This document shows, one piece after another, positions 7,632-18,512 of a stretch of DNA of 64,000 nt. Made by a program: the position numbers and the translations under genes. The notes below the pieces were generated by a model. That model saw only the letters and a list, made by a program, of their open reading frames with translations. It had not been told where the DNA came from and made no database searches. How positions within the stretch are numbered: position 1 is the stretch's first letter; every line of letters begins with the position of its first letter. Source of the stretch: CAWGHZ01 sp963775315 (GTDB lineage Bacteria; Pseudomonadota; Alphaproteobacteria; MPNO01; DASWLB01); contig CAVZIN010000007.1 in assembly GCA_963775315.1 (NCBI GenBank), positions 1,488,001 to 1,552,000 of the forward strand. Direction: 5' to 3'.

Positions 7632-8081
7632 ATGCCCGTCACGGTTTCCGTCGACAACGACCTCCGGCTGATCGTCACGCGCTATAGCGGGCGCGTCACG
7701 CCGAGAGAGGTGCTCGACGCGATCGGCGCCGTCCCGCCCGCGGTGACCAGAACCGGCATCTATCGCGGGCTCGCGACATTCGACCACACGGTCGACCTGT
7801 CCGATCTCGACGTAAGGGCGCTCGCGGAAATTCGCCGGCGCGGAGTGGATGTCTACCGCGGCCTCAGCCTCGCGCGCGGGCCGAGTGCCGCCATCATCGA
7901 CGACTCCGACGACGCCCGGCTGATCGTCCCCCTTTGGAACGCGATCAATGACACCGGCGAGGCCCTCGACCTCAAATACCAGCTGTTCCGCGACCCCGAG
8001 GCGGCGTTCGACATGATCGGCATTGCGCACGATGAAGGGAATCGCCTGATCGCCGGCCCCGGCGCTCCCCCCGCCTCCTGA
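7632..8081 (+). CDS. Hypothetical protein with a STAS/SpoIIAA-like pattern
   Basis: Product of about 149 residues with no catalytic motif that I recognise. The N-terminal pattern (VSVDNDLRLIVTRYSGRVTPREVLDAI) resembles the small alpha/beta SpoIIAA-like or STAS-like proteins common in alphaproteobacteria, but the match is weak. The start is uncertain: ATG 7632 is favoured because the sequence from MPVTVSVD looks like the first strand, while ATG 7602 would add ten residues. A purine-rich GTGGAGG lies about 22 bases before 7632. A short hairpin (GGCCGC / GCGGCC at 8094-8111) follows the gene. Soluble, no signal peptide. Confidence 0.5.
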   Translation: MPVTVSVDNDLRLIVTRYSGRVTPREVLDAIGAVPPAVTRTGIYRGLATFDHTVDLSDLDVRALAEIRRRGVDVYRGLSLARGPSAAIIDDSDDARLIVPLWNAINDTGEALDLKYQLFRDPEAAFDMIGIAHDEGNRLIAGPGAPPAS

Positions 8082-8188
8082 GAGGCCCCATCCGGCCGCC
8101 GATTCGCGGCCGTGACAGGCCGGCGCTGGCGAACTAAGCTTCCCCCAGGCACGCGCCCCCAAGAGGGCCGCCACACAGGGAGGAAGAC

Positions 8189-9199
8189 ATGAGCCGTTTC
8201 CGCACGCTCGCCGTCACGCTTTGCGCCGCCGCGGTCGCGACCGCTGGGCCTGTCCGGGCCGAGCCGTTGAAGATCCGCGCCGCCTACGTCATCGCCCCGG
8301 CGGAAATCCTGCCGATGATGCTGCTCGCCCCCGGCGCCGCGCAGCACGAGGGCAAGAGCTACACGCTCGAAACCACGCGCATCGGCGCGTCGTCGCAGCA
8401 GATCACGGCGATCGCCGCCGGCCAGATCGACCTCGCCGCGCTCAACTATTCCTCGACGCCGCTCGCCATCATCAACGCTCACCTCGAGGATCTCCGGATC
8501 ATCTGTGGCGAGATCGAGGACGGCCATCCGGGCTATTACTCGGCGACCTACTGGGTGCGCAAGAATTCGGGAATCCACAAGGTGGAGGAGCTCAAAGGCA
8601 AGACCCTCGCCACCAACGGGTTCGGTACCGGCACCGAGATGGCGATGAAGATCGTGCTGAAGAACCACGGGCTCGACCCGGCGACCGACGCGCATATCGT
8701 CGAGGTGCCGTTCCCCGCCCAAGCGGCCGCCCTCATGGAAGGGAAGGTCGATTTGGACGAGCCGCCAACCGCCTTCACCAGCAATCCCAAGTTCCAGGCG
8801 GTGGCGCGCCCGCTGTTCGAGATGCGTGACGCGTTCGGCAAGTCGTATCTGTCGTTCCTGACGGCGCGCGCCGGCTTCATCGAAGCGCATCGTGCGGCTC
8901 TGGTCGATTTCCTGGAGGACTACCTGCGCGCGGTGCGCTGGTTCGAGAACCCGCAGAACAACGACCAGGCCATCGCCATCGCGTCGAAATTCACCCACAT
9001 CCCGGCCAAGGTGTTCAAGGGCTGGGCGTTCGGCAAGGGCGACTTCTACCGCGACCCGGACGGGAACGTCGACATGAAGGCGCTGCAATCGAACGTGAAC
9101 GACGCGGCCCGCCTGCACGTCATCCCGAAATCCATCGAGATGAGCAAGTACGCCGATCTCAGCCTGGTGAAGGAAGCCGCCGCTCGCCTGAACAAGTAG
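8189..9199 (+). CDS. Periplasmic substrate-binding protein (NMT1/SsuA-like, ABC type)
   Basis: Product of 336 residues. The Sec signal peptide MSRFRTLAVTLCAAAVATA is followed by cleavage around VRA|EP (residue 24). The mature fold is the NitT/TauT/SsuA type: KIRAAYVIAPAEILPMMLLAPG, a ligand-contact region around GASSQQITAIAAGQIDLAALNYSSTPLAI, and the GKTLATNGFGTGTEMAMKIVL hinge strand. Family members bind sulfonates, nitrate, pyrimidine precursors or aromatic acids; the ligand cannot be read here. The ribosome-binding site AGGGAGGAAGAC precedes ATG 8189. No ABC permease or ATPase lies on either side, so it must work with components encoded elsewhere or act as a stand-alone binding protein. 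Confidence 0.8.
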   Translation: MSRFRTLAVTLCAAAVATAGPVRAEPLKIRAAYVIAPAEILPMMLLAPGAAQHEGKSYTLETTRIGASSQQITAIAAGQIDLAALNYSSTPLAIINAHLEDLRIICGEIEDGHPGYYSATYWVRKNSGIHKVEELKGKTLATNGFGTGTEMAMKIVLKNHGLDPATDAHIVEVPFPAQAAALMEGKVDLDEPPTAFTSNPKFQAVARPLFEMRDAFGKSYLSFLTARAGFIEAHRAALVDFLEDYLRAVRWFENPQNNDQAIAIASKFTHIPAKVFKGWAFGKGDFYRDPDGNVDMKALQSNVNDAARLHVIPKSIEMSKYADLSLVKEAAARLNK

Positions 9200-9205
9200 G
9201 CCCTC

Positions 9206-9274
9206 CCGCCACCGTCCGTTCGCCCCGGGGAAGTTGCGCAGCACGCGCCTCGAAGGGCGAACGGGCGGCGGTGA
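9206..9274. terminator. Large imperfect hairpin between convergent genes
   Basis: Arms at 9206-9225 and 9255-9274 pair over 20 positions with mostly G-C pairs (CGTTCGCCC against GGGCGAACG at the loop side), enclosing about 29 bases. It lies just after the plus-strand binding-protein gene and before the end of the minus-strand DUF1801 gene. It may act as a bidirectional stop. There is no T-run, so an intrinsic terminator is not proven. Confidence 0.35.
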
Positions 9275-9337
9275 AAGCCGCGCTGGAGGGCGAGGCCTCT
9301 ACCCCCCGGCCGTCAGGACACGGCCCGCGGCCACCGG

Positions 9338-9736
9338 TCAATGCTTGGCTTTGGATTTGTTCAGGGTCACGGCGGCACGAATGAGCGTCTTCAGCGCCTC
9401 CGCGTCGATGTCCTCGCCCTCGCGGATATCGATGGCGCGCCGCGTGTTGCCCTCGAGACTGGCGTTGAAGAGGCCCGAGGGATCGTTCAGCGACGCGCCC
9501 TTGGCGAAAGTCATCTTCATGACGCTCTTGTAGGTCTCGCCCGTACAGATCAGCCCGTCGTGCGACCAGACGGGCACCCCGCGCCACTTCCATTCCTCGA
9601 CGACGTCCGGGTCGGCTTCCTTGATCAGGGCACGGACCCGGCCGAGCATCTCGCCCCGCCAGTCGCCGAGCGCCTCGATCCTCTCGTCGATCAGCCGGGA
9701 AGGAGACGGATCGCTTTCCGAGCCGGTTTTCTTCAC
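9338..9736 (-). CDS. DUF1801 domain protein (YdhG-like)
   Basis: Product of about 132 residues. The domain is recognised from RIEALGDWRGEMLGRVRALI, then VVEEWKWRGVPVW, CTGETYKSVMKMTFAKG and the C-terminal AIDIREGEDIDAEALKTLIR. The biochemical function of this small alpha/beta family is unsettled. The start is GTG 9736, two bases after the stop codon of the upstream gene (9739), so translation is probably coupled; another GTG lies nine bases earlier. The C-terminus NKSKAKH is basic. The link with a binding-protein-like gene is unexplained. Confidence 0.7.
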   Translation of the reverse strand: MKKTGSESDPSPSRLIDERIEALGDWRGEMLGRVRALIKEADPDVVEEWKWRGVPVWSHDGLICTGETYKSVMKMTFAKGASLNDPSGLFNASLEGNTRRAIDIREGEDIDAEALKTLIRAAVTLNKSKAKH

Positions 9737-9738
9737 TC

Positions 9739-10767
9739 CTAGCACGCCAGGGTCGAGGGGTGGAAAAACTCCTCCACAGAGAAGGGACGTCCGCGATCGA
9801 CATAGCCGTCCTTCCAGCAGAGATCGAGCATCTTGGCGACCGCCGGGCGGTTGGACCCGAGCCCCGCCGGCGAGAAATCTCGCCCCACCGCGGCGATCTG
9901 CTCCTCGCGGGAGAGCTTGTAGCTCGGCGCGGTGACCAGCGGCGCGTCGGTCGCCTGGCGCGCGGCCTCGGCGCAGGCGGCGACCAGGCTCATCGGCACC
10001 CACGGGTTCTTCTCGACGATCTCGGTCTTGACGATCATGCAGTGGATCGGCTGCAGGAAGCCGATTTCCTTCTGGTAGTCGATCGCCGCCTGCTTCCGGT
10101 CGGGAAACAGCCAGCGGACCTTCGGATGCTCGCCCAGTTCGCGCAGGCTGATGGGCGAGCGGTCGCCAGGGTGGTTCTTGGTCGCGTTCTCCGGCCGGCC
10201 GAAATAGCGGGTGACCGCGTCGACCTCGCCCGCGATCAGCATGTCGCAGAGGCGCTTCTCCGTCGGGATGATCTCGACCGGCACGTCCTTGGGCGGCGCG
10301 TAGCCCTGCGGGCGGTAATGGCTGTAGTCGGCCGTCCGCTCCTCGAACCAGCGCATGTCCTGCGGCCGGACGCCGTACTTTGTGGCGAAGGCGTCGCGGA
10401 TCCAGGCGATGGCGGTCACCGGGTATTCCGGAACGCCGATGCGCTTGCCCTTGATATCCTCGGGCTTCTCGATCCCGGAATCGCGGTTCACCAGCGTCTC
10501 GGTGTGACAGGCGAACACCCAACCCGGGAAGACCGGGATCGGCGTCCAGCCTTTGCCGTGCTGGATGCCCCAGAGCGTGCCCGTCAGCGACAGCTCGGCG
10601 ACGTCGACGTCGTCCTTCACCGGGATACGCCAGAACAGCTGGTCGATGTCCATCTCGGAGGCGGCGAGCGCGATGCCCTCGGGCTTCACCCGCCCGTCGA
10701 GAAGGGGATCGAGCAGGCCCGGCTTCGGATGCTTGCCGAGGACGAGGTTGAGCTTGAGGTCGGCCAT
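9739..10767 (-). CDS. 4,5-dihydroxyphthalate decarboxylase-like / NMT1-fold protein without signal peptide
   Basis: Product of 342 residues with a type II periplasmic-binding fold. It starts MADLKLNLVLGKHPKPGLLDPL with no hydrophobic leader, so it should be cytoplasmic. It matches the group annotated either as 4,5-dihydroxyphthalate decarboxylase (Pht5-like) or as ABC substrate-binding protein: the acidic SEMDIDQLFWRI stretch, GKRIGVPEYPVTAIAWIRD, and EIIPTEKRLCDMLIAGEVDAV. The start is ATG 10767 behind GGGAGGGAACC. The lack of a leader argues for an enzyme over a transporter part, but the substrate cannot be shown. It is translationally linked to the DUF1801 gene downstream. The flavin monooxygenase at 12-13 kb and the dioxygenase/UbiD unit at 26.5-30 kb are further aromatic-type genes. 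Confidence 0.7.
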   Translation of the reverse strand: MADLKLNLVLGKHPKPGLLDPLLDGRVKPEGIALAASEMDIDQLFWRIPVKDDVDVAELSLTGTLWGIQHGKGWTPIPVFPGWVFACHTETLVNRDSGIEKPEDIKGKRIGVPEYPVTAIAWIRDAFATKYGVRPQDMRWFEERTADYSHYRPQGYAPPKDVPVEIIPTEKRLCDMLIAGEVDAVTRYFGRPENATKNHPGDRSPISLRELGEHPKVRWLFPDRKQAAIDYQKEIGFLQPIHCMIVKTEIVEKNPWVPMSLVAACAEAARQATDAPLVTAPSYKLSREEQIAAVGRDFSPAGLGSNRPAVAKMLDLCWKDGYVDRGRPFSVEEFFHPSTLAC

Positions 10768-10863
10768 GGTTCCCTCCCGCATAGCGCGGAAGGAAGACTA
10801 GCCCCGCCGTCGCCGCCGTGTCGCGTGCAATCCGGCAAGGCCGAACAGGAGGATGGCGAGGGT

Positions 10864-10887
10864 GGCCGCGCCCGAACGGGCGCGGCC
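10864..10887. terminator. Strong GC hairpin after the TRAP binding-protein gene
   Basis: A perfect ten-base stem GGCCGCGCCC / GGGCGCGGCC with a four-base GAAC loop. On the minus strand it comes 8 bases after the stop codon of the TRAP-type binding protein (10895). There is no following U-run, so it may be an mRNA 3'-end stabiliser or an atypical terminator. Confidence 0.45.
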
Positions 10888-10894
10888 GTCAGCC

Positions 10895-11989
10895 TCACAT
10901 CTTGCCCATCGGCTCCTTGTCCCAGTCGCGGTAGGTCTTGATGTGCCGCGACCGGAGCTCGTCCATGTAGACCGACAGGATCTTGGTGCCGGGCTGGCCC
11001 TCCTTGTCGAGCCGCGCCGCCCATTCGCGCGGCACGTTCGGCATGCGCTTGGCCCAGTCGGCGCGCTGTTCGTCGGAGAAGCTGGAGAACGTCACACCCT
11101 GCTTCTTCATCTTGGCGATGAAGGCGGCGCTGCGCCCGGCATCGACCTTGTCGACCTCCTTGGCATAGTTCGCCGTCACCTCGGTGAAGATCTTCTGCAC
11201 GAAATCGGGCAGCGACTTCCACGTGTCGGTGCGGATCGTCAGCTCGGGCACGATCGCTGGCGAAAAGTTGATCATTGTCGCGTACTTAGCGGCCTCGTAG
11301 GTGCGGTAGGGGCCGGCGAGGCCGATGCCGATGACGTAGCCGTCATACACGCCGTTTTTGATGTCGGTGTAGGAATCGGCCATGTTCGCGGTCACGATCA
11401 CCGCGCCGATGCCGCGCATGTACTGCGACAGCGACCCGGACGCGCCGATCTTGTGGCCCTTCAGCGTGTCGATCGAGGTCATCGGGAACTTGGTGAAGAT
11501 CTGGAACGGCTCGCCCGAAGCCGAAGCGAGGCGGATCTGCTTGTATTTGAGCCAGGTCTGGTCCATTTCCGGCACGCGCGCGCGCACCGCGCGGTCGATG
11601 TCGACCATGGTGAGCTCGTCCGTCGTGCCGAACGGCACCACCGACGAGTACTGCTCGAGCGGCAGCTTCGATTCCTCGAACGCGACGAGCTGCACCCCGA
11701 ACTGAGCAATCCCCGTTTCGACCGTTTCGAGGACCTCGGTGAACTTGGCGAGCGACTGGGCGTAGGCCTGCTTCCACTCGATCTTGAAGTCCTGGCCGGA
11801 AGCGGCGAGGCGCTTGTTGATCTCGGGGATGATGTATTCCTTGGTGACCTTGACTGGCGTCACCATCGGCGGCGGCGCGCCGACCGCGGTGATGGTGATC
11901 GTCTTGGCCGAAGCCGGCCCCGCCGCCAGCGCCAGCCCCAGCCCCGCTGCCGCCGCGGTGGCGGCGCCCAGGATTGCCGGACCTCTCAT
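10895..11989 (-). CDS. TRAP transporter solute-binding protein (DctP family)
   Basis: Product of 364 residues. The signal peptide MRGPAILGAATAAAAGLGLA ends near PASA|KT (residue 28). The mature chain has the DctP layout: a long first lobe (AYAQSLAKFTEVLETVETGIAQFGVQ), the central Arg-containing strand around residues 190-200 (LKGHKIGASGSLSQYMRGIG) that usually contacts the ligand carboxylate, and the C-terminal helices (AKRMPNVPREWAARLDKEGQ). Such proteins deliver organic acids to the DctQ/DctM membrane pair. Neither DctQ nor DctM is in the window, so this is an orphan binding protein. The start is ATG 11989 with GGGAGAAACGAAC upstream. Ligand unknown; a carboxylate is inferred from the family. 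Confidence 0.85.
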   Translation of the reverse strand: MRGPAILGAATAAAAGLGLALAAGPASAKTITITAVGAPPPMVTPVKVTKEYIIPEINKRLAASGQDFKIEWKQAYAQSLAKFTEVLETVETGIAQFGVQLVAFEESKLPLEQYSSVVPFGTTDELTMVDIDRAVRARVPEMDQTWLKYKQIRLASASGEPFQIFTKFPMTSIDTLKGHKIGASGSLSQYMRGIGAVIVTANMADSYTDIKNGVYDGYVIGIGLAGPYRTYEAAKYATMINFSPAIVPELTIRTDTWKSLPDFVQKIFTEVTANYAKEVDKVDAGRSAAFIAKMKKQGVTFSSFSDEQRADWAKRMPNVPREWAARLDKEGQPGTKILSVYMDELRSRHIKTYRDWDKEPMGKM

Positions 11990-12059
11990 GTTCGTTTCTC
12001 CCTTCGTTGTCGCCGGGAGATGATGGCGCGGTGGGCGGCGGCGCGCAACCGGCGCCCGC

Positions 12060-13262
12060 TCAGTACTGGCCCTGCGGCTCCAGCCCGAACGCGTGCTGGC
12101 CGGCCATGGCGCTCACCGAATCCCAGTTGAGGCTGATATGCTTGGCGACGGCATGGATGTCGCGCCAGGCGCGCTGCACCGGCTGGTCGAGCTGAAGTCC
12201 GGGGCCGCCGACCGCGCCGTAGAGCGCGTCGATGCCCTGCACGGCCAGGCGAAGCGCGTAGGCATGGCCGAGCCGCGCCTCGATGCGCGTTTCGACCGAG
12301 AAGGGGCGGTCGGCGTCGAGATGGGCCAGCAGATTCCAGGAGAGCGCGTTGGCGGCCAGGAGCGCGCCCTTGGCCTCGCCCAAGCGCGACTGGACGCTGG
12401 CGAAGCCGGCAACGTCGCGCCCGCCGGCGACCACCGCGCCCCGCGTCTTGCGGCCGGCGATCCCCTCGACGAACGTCTCGATCGCGCCCTGCAGCGTGCC
12501 GACCCCCGCCGCGGCCAGCGCGAACGGCACCACCGTGACGAAGGGCTGGCGGTAGAGCGCGCCCGCCCCCGCCGCGCCCGGTGCCTCGCCGGTCAGCACG
12601 CGGGAGATCGCGAGGGTGCGGTAATCGGGCACGAAGGCATCGCGCATTACGACGGTCTTGCTGCCGGTCGCGGCGAGCCCGGCGGCATGCCAGTCGTCCA
12701 CGATCTCGAAATCGGCGCGGTGGAACACGCCGAAGCTCGGCACCGGCGGCCCGTCGCCGGCCTCCGGCGGGACGAACATGCCGAGCAGCATCCACTCGGC
12801 ATGGTCACAGCCCGACGAGAACGGCCACGCACCCGAGACGCGGAACCCGCCCGGGGCGCGGCGCACCTCGCGTGTCTGCGGCAGCGTGCCCTCGCTGATC
12901 GCATCGGGATTCGTGCCCCAGAACGCCTCCTGGGCCTCGGCCGGGAACAGCGCCAGCATCCAGTTGGTGTAGATGGCAAGTCCGGCGACCCAGCCGGTCG
13001 AGGCGCAGCCGGCCGAAAGCTCGCGGATCGTGTCGAACGCCACGCGGAACGGCATCTCGTACCCGCCGAAGCGGCGCGGCTGCAGGATGCGGAGCAACCC
13101 GGCGTCGCGGATCTCCGCCATGGATTCGGCCGGGACCGTGCGAGCCCGCTCGGCGTCGCGGGCGCGGGCGCGGAAGCCGGGCGCGAGCGCCCGGGCGCGC
13201 GCCACCAGCTCGTCGGGCGCCGGTACCTGTGCCGTTGCCGCCATCGCCGCCATCGCCGCCAT
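12060..13262 (-). CDS. Flavin-dependent monooxygenase, acyl-CoA dehydrogenase fold (HsaA / HpaB-C2 type)
   Basis: Product of about 400 residues with the acyl-CoA dehydrogenase fold. The C-terminus HAVAKHISLNWDSVSAMAG preceded by QRAWRD is typical of two-component group D monooxygenases such as HsaA and p-hydroxyphenylacetate hydroxylase C2, rather than true dehydrogenases. These use reduced flavin from a separate reductase to hydroxylate phenols. Earlier signatures are ILQPRRFGGYE, ELSAGCASTGWVAG and SGAWPFSSGCDHAEW. No flavin reductase gene is adjacent. The start is ambiguous: tandem ATGGCGGCG repeats give ATGs at 13262 and 13253, and a GTG at 13277 is also in frame. I chose 13262. The gene is 70 bases upstream of the TRAP binding-protein gene, same strand. 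Confidence 0.75.
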   Translation of the reverse strand: MAAMAAMAATAQVPAPDELVARARALAPGFRARARDAERARTVPAESMAEIRDAGLLRILQPRRFGGYEMPFRVAFDTIRELSAGCASTGWVAGLAIYTNWMLALFPAEAQEAFWGTNPDAISEGTLPQTREVRRAPGGFRVSGAWPFSSGCDHAEWMLLGMFVPPEAGDGPPVPSFGVFHRADFEIVDDWHAAGLAATGSKTVVMRDAFVPDYRTLAISRVLTGEAPGAAGAGALYRQPFVTVVPFALAAAGVGTLQGAIETFVEGIAGRKTRGAVVAGGRDVAGFASVQSRLGEAKGALLAANALSWNLLAHLDADRPFSVETRIEARLGHAYALRLAVQGIDALYGAVGGPGLQLDQPVQRAWRDIHAVAKHISLNWDSVSAMAGQHAFGLEPQGQY

Positions 13263-13398
13263 CTCCGCCTTCGCCACCTCCCGAACTCGCGGGGAGCCTA
13301 GCTTCCGTTGGCCGGACGGTCCACAGGCCCCTCGCCTTCCGCCGGGGGTTCACCATATTATGCCTTCGGCTTTCCCCCAGGCTCGGCGGTTCCGCCCA

Positions 13399-16311
<2,913 letters not shown>

Positions 16312-16344
16312 GCATGTCGCAAGGGTGGCCGGTTTCTCTCGATT

Positions 16345-16485
16345 GTCATCTCGGCCAAGCCGCGAACGCCGGCCGCGGCGCGAGCCGGGACCCATTGAGC
16401 CGCATCCGTGACGCCATGGCATCGGCCCCGGGTCAGCGGCGCACCGCTGCGCGTTGCGCCGCGCCGGGGCTGACAGGTCGTGGAA
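16345..16485. repeat. Composite palindromic intergenic repeat (BIME-like)
   Basis: The 190 bases after uvrA have no gene. They begin with TTGTCATCTCGGCC and end with GCCGGGGCTGACAG, roughly inverted copies. Inside lies a nested hairpin: outer arms GCCCCGG (16425-16431) and CCGGGGC (16464-16470), inner arms GCGGCGCA (16436-16443) and TGCGCCGC (16455-16462). This layout matches mosaic palindromic repeats scattered between genes in alphaproteobacterial genomes. It may end or protect the uvrA mRNA. No second full copy was seen in the window. Confidence 0.5.
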
Positions 16486-16501
16486 CGGCGGGAAGCTAGA
16501 G

Positions 16502-17227
16502 TTGTCCAGCCAGCTTCACCATAGCCATTCCGAGGAGGACATTCTCGCCCGCTTGCAGGAAGGGCCGTCGCTCAACTATCTGCGCGACTGGGTCTATGGC
16601 GGCATCGACGGCGCGGTGACCACCTTCGCCATCGTCGCCGGGGTGACCGGGGCGGATCTATCGGTCAAGACGATCCTGATCCTCGGCCTCGCCAACGTGA
16701 TCGCCGACGGGTTCTCGATGGCGGCGAGCAACTATTCCGGCACCAAGACCGAGAAGGACGAGTACCTCCAGCTCCGCGACCACGAGATGCGCCAGATCGA
16801 GCGCGACCCGGACGGCGAGCGCGAGGAGGTGCGCCAGATCTACCGTCTGAAGGGGTTCGAGGGAGACGATCTCGACCGGGCGGTCGAGATCATCACCGCC
16901 GACAGGAGCCGCTGGGTCGAATCGATGATGACCGACGAGTGGGGCATGCGCACCGCGCCGCGCGATCCGCTCAAATCCGCCATCAACACCTTCCTCGCCT
17001 TCCTGGTCTGCGGGATGGTGCCGCTGTTGCCTTTCGTGTTCCACGCCGCGAACGCGTTCTGGACGGGGCTGGTCATGACCGCGGCGGTGTTCTTCGCCAT
17101 CGGCTCGTTCAAGAGCCGCTGGTCCCTCGCCTCGTGGTGGCGGTCCGGGTTGGAGACGCTGGGGATCGGACTGGCCGCCGCCGCCATGGCCTACGCGGTC
17201 GGCTACCTGCTGAAGGGGATCAGCTAG
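16502..17227 (+). CDS. VIT1/CCC1-family (VIT) transporter
   Basis: Membrane protein of about 241 residues. Homologues move Fe2+ or Mn2+ out of the cytosol. The family core is visible: YGGIDGAVTTFAIVAGV in the first helix, IADGFSMAASNYSGTKTEKD after the second helix (Gly/Met/Asp lining the path), then a charged cytoplasmic metal-binding helix pair (YLQLRDHEMRQIERDPDGER, QIYRLKGFEGDDL), and three C-terminal helices. The N-terminus is His-rich (LHHSHSEED). No ATG precedes the conserved region; the best start is TTG 16502 with GGGAAG about nine bases before, and another TTG at 16454 is possible. Metal specificity is inferred only. Confidence 0.85.
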   Translation: MSSQLHHSHSEEDILARLQEGPSLNYLRDWVYGGIDGAVTTFAIVAGVTGADLSVKTILILGLANVIADGFSMAASNYSGTKTEKDEYLQLRDHEMRQIERDPDGEREEVRQIYRLKGFEGDDLDRAVEIITADRSRWVESMMTDEWGMRTAPRDPLKSAINTFLAFLVCGMVPLLPFVFHAANAFWTGLVMTAAVFFAIGSFKSRWSLASWWRSGLETLGIGLAAAAMAYAVGYLLKGIS

Positions 17228-17291
17228 GACGGCCGTCCGCCGTCGCGATCACAGATGTTTTTCTGCCGGCCCGCCGCCCTATATTGGCGCA

Positions 17292-18512
17292 ATGACCGAG
17301 CCGCCCCAAGACGCCGACCCCCGCGCCGTCGACCGGATCGTCGAATGGCTGATGGGCGGCGCCCTCCCCCAGCGCCCGCCGGCCGAGATCCTCGCCGATC
17401 TGTGCGACCGGCTGTTGGCCGCCGGCGTCGCCATCGAGCGCGGCATGATCTATGTCGCGACGTTGCACCCGAACGTCCTCGGAAGGCGCTTGATCTGGCG
17501 ACGCGGCGAGCCCGAGGTCGCGGTCAACGAGGCCGGGCTGGTGCTGGAGCGGCATCCGGACTTCAACAATTCGCCGATCGACAAGGTTATGCGCGACGGC
17601 CGCACCCTGCGCGCCCGTCTCGCGGGGCCCGACCGGGCGCGCGACTTCCCCGTGTATGACGAGTTCCACGAGCAGGGGCTCACCGATTATTTGGCGCAGC
17701 CGCTCGCCTTCATCGACGGCGAGAAGCATGCCGCCACCTGGGCGACGCGACGGCCGGGCGGCTTCACCCGGCGTGAGGTCTCTGCGCTGAAAGCCATCCG
17801 CACGCCGTTCGCCCGCGTCGCCGAGGCCTACTCGCTGCGCCGACTCGCCGTCACCCTGCTCGATACCTATGTCGGGCCGAGCGCCGGGGCGCGCATTCTC
17901 GCCGGCCAGATAAGGCGCGGCCACCTCGATACGATCCACGCCGCCATCTGGCTCGCCGACCTGCGCGGCTTTACCCGCCTCGCCGACACGCTACCCGGCG
18001 ACGAGGTCGTCTTGCTGCTCAACGATTATTTCGACGCGCTGGTGACCGCGGTCGAGAAGCATGGCGGCGAGGTGCTGAAATTCATGGGCGACGGGCTGCT
18101 CGCCATCTTCCCGTCCCAAGGCGACGCCGAGGGGCCGGTGTGCAGCGAGGCGATGGCCGCGGCGCGCGAGGCGCGGGTGCGCGTGGCCGAGGCGAACCGG
18201 CTGCGCGTCGAGGCGGGCCAGCCGGTGCTCCAGTTCGGGCTGGCGCTGCATGTCGGCGACGTGATGTACGGCAATATCGGCGGGGCGGACCGGCTCGACT
18301 TCACCACCATAGGTCCGGCGGTGAACCTCGCCGCCCGGCTCGAGGCGCTGGCCGCCAATCTGGGCCGTTCGTTCCTGGTGTCGTCCGCCGTGGCGCTCCA
18401 TTGCGCGGACGGGCTGGTGCCGCTCGGCGCGTTCGAGCTGCGCGGCTTCCGGACTCCGGAGGAGGTGTACGGGCTCGCCGAGGAATCGACCGCGGCGGAG
18501 GTCGTTGCGTGA
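17292..18512 (+). CDS. Class III adenylate/guanylate cyclase domain protein
   Basis: Product of 406 residues. The N-terminal 210 residues have no recognised fold but contain a stretch (FNNSPIDKVMRDGRTLRARL) seen in stand-alone alphaproteobacterial cyclases. The C-terminal cyclase domain has the two metal-binding aspartates in WLADLRGFTRLA and LKFMGDGLLAIF, the purine-side segment LDFTTIGPAVNLAARLE with the transition-state Asn and Arg, and a closing SSAVALHC strand. The Asp in DFTTIG favours ATP over GTP. No membrane helix or signal peptide, so it is cytosolic. Its last codons overlap the GTG start of trmFO by four bases, so the two are translationally coupled. Confidence 0.85.
   Translation: MTEPPQDADPRAVDRIVEWLMGGALPQRPPAEILADLCDRLLAAGVAIERGMIYVATLHPNVLGRRLIWRRGEPEVAVNEAGLVLERHPDFNNSPIDKVMRDGRTLRARLAGPDRARDFPVYDEFHEQGLTDYLAQPLAFIDGEKHAATWATRRPGGFTRREVSALKAIRTPFARVAEAYSLRRLAVTLLDTYVGPSAGARILAGQIRRGHLDTIHAAIWLADLRGFTRLADTLPGDEVVLLLNDYFDALVTAVEKHGGEVLKFMGDGLLAIFPSQGDAEGPVCSEAMAAAREARVRVAEANRLRVEAGQPVLQFGLALHVGDVMYGNIGGADRLDFTTIGPAVNLAARLEALAANLGRSFLVSSAVALHCADGLVPLGAFELRGFRTPEEVYGLAEESTAAEVVA

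Noticed and set aside
5934..8174. 746-codon minus-strand open frame
   Set aside because: Antisense of the dehydrogenase, ssb and the following gene; composition is the Arg/Asp/Leu-rich pattern of GC-rich shadow frames and contains no motif.
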